Source: CAVZLD01 sp964522605 (GTDB lineage Bacteria; Planctomycetota; Planctomycetia; Pirellulales; Pirellulaceae). Taken from it: 6,554 nt of DNA. The notes under the pieces were generated by a model, which was given only the letters and a program-made list of their open reading frames with translations, did no database searches and was not told where the DNA came from. The stretch spans positions 1 through 6,554 of the forward strand of contig CAZFWV010000378.1 of the NCBI GenBank assembly GCA_964522605.1. The letters are read 5' to 3'. Made by a program: the position numbers and the translations under genes. Each line of letters begins with the position of its first letter. The first letter of the stretch is position 1. This document shows, piece by piece, positions 6,519 to 6,554 of the stretch.

Positions 6519-6554
6519 GCCGAAGTCCCTCGTGTGTAGCCGAAGTCGTGAGAC
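6519..6554 (+). repeat. Start of a probable interspersed repeat, cut by the window end
   Basis: GCCGAAGTC occurs at 6519-6527 and again at 6539-6547, 20 bases apart, the second in the context GTAGCCGAAGTCGTGAGAC. That sequence looks like the left half of a palindromic intergenic element whose other arm would read GACTTCGGC beyond the window. Only the left part is visible, so the call is tentative. Confidence 0.4.

Overview
The window looks like ordinary chromosome from a planctomycete, probably of the Pirellulales type. Three things suggest this: a 352-residue exported protein that resembles the planctomycete-restricted TIGR03009 family, several families of palindromic and tandem repeats filling the gaps between genes, and moderately high-GC genes that are well spaced and often export-targeted. 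The placement is an inference from protein and repeat character; no rRNA or other marker gene is present.

Layout: (1) 242-919 (+) is an exported thioredoxin-fold protein with a CKYC motif and a long Pro/Arg-rich C-terminal tail. (2) 920-1797 is a gene-free stretch of almost 0.9 kb. It holds a 149-bp nested palindrome (999-1147), short GC-rich direct repeats (1166-1196), three tandem 47-bp units (1449-1589), a separate inverted copy of the same unit (1327-1359), and a perfect hairpin in the likely speA leader (1751-1772). (3) 1798-3705 (+) is speA, biosynthetic arginine decarboxylase, followed 29 bases later by a two-ACT-domain protein of the GcvR type (3735-4271); the two probably form an operon. 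(4) 4264-4468 carries four copies of a small palindromic repeat. The first copy supplies the stop codon of the ACT gene. (5) 4478-5206 (-) is a secreted or lipoprotein alpha/beta-hydrolase of the COG4099 'predicted peptidase' type, convergent with the ACT gene. (6) 5418-6476 (+) is the TIGR03009-like exported protein, divergent from the hydrolase, with an extended -10 promoter candidate. The last ~35 bases appear to begin another interspersed repeat.

Functionally, speA makes agmatine from arginine, the first step of the agmatine route to polyamines. The ACT protein beside it is a plausible amino-acid-sensing partner, but its ligand and target cannot be read from sequence. The three other proteins are all envelope-directed and share no evident pathway.

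I did not find a convincing new multi-gene system. The most unusual content is the dense and varied repeat architecture between the genes.
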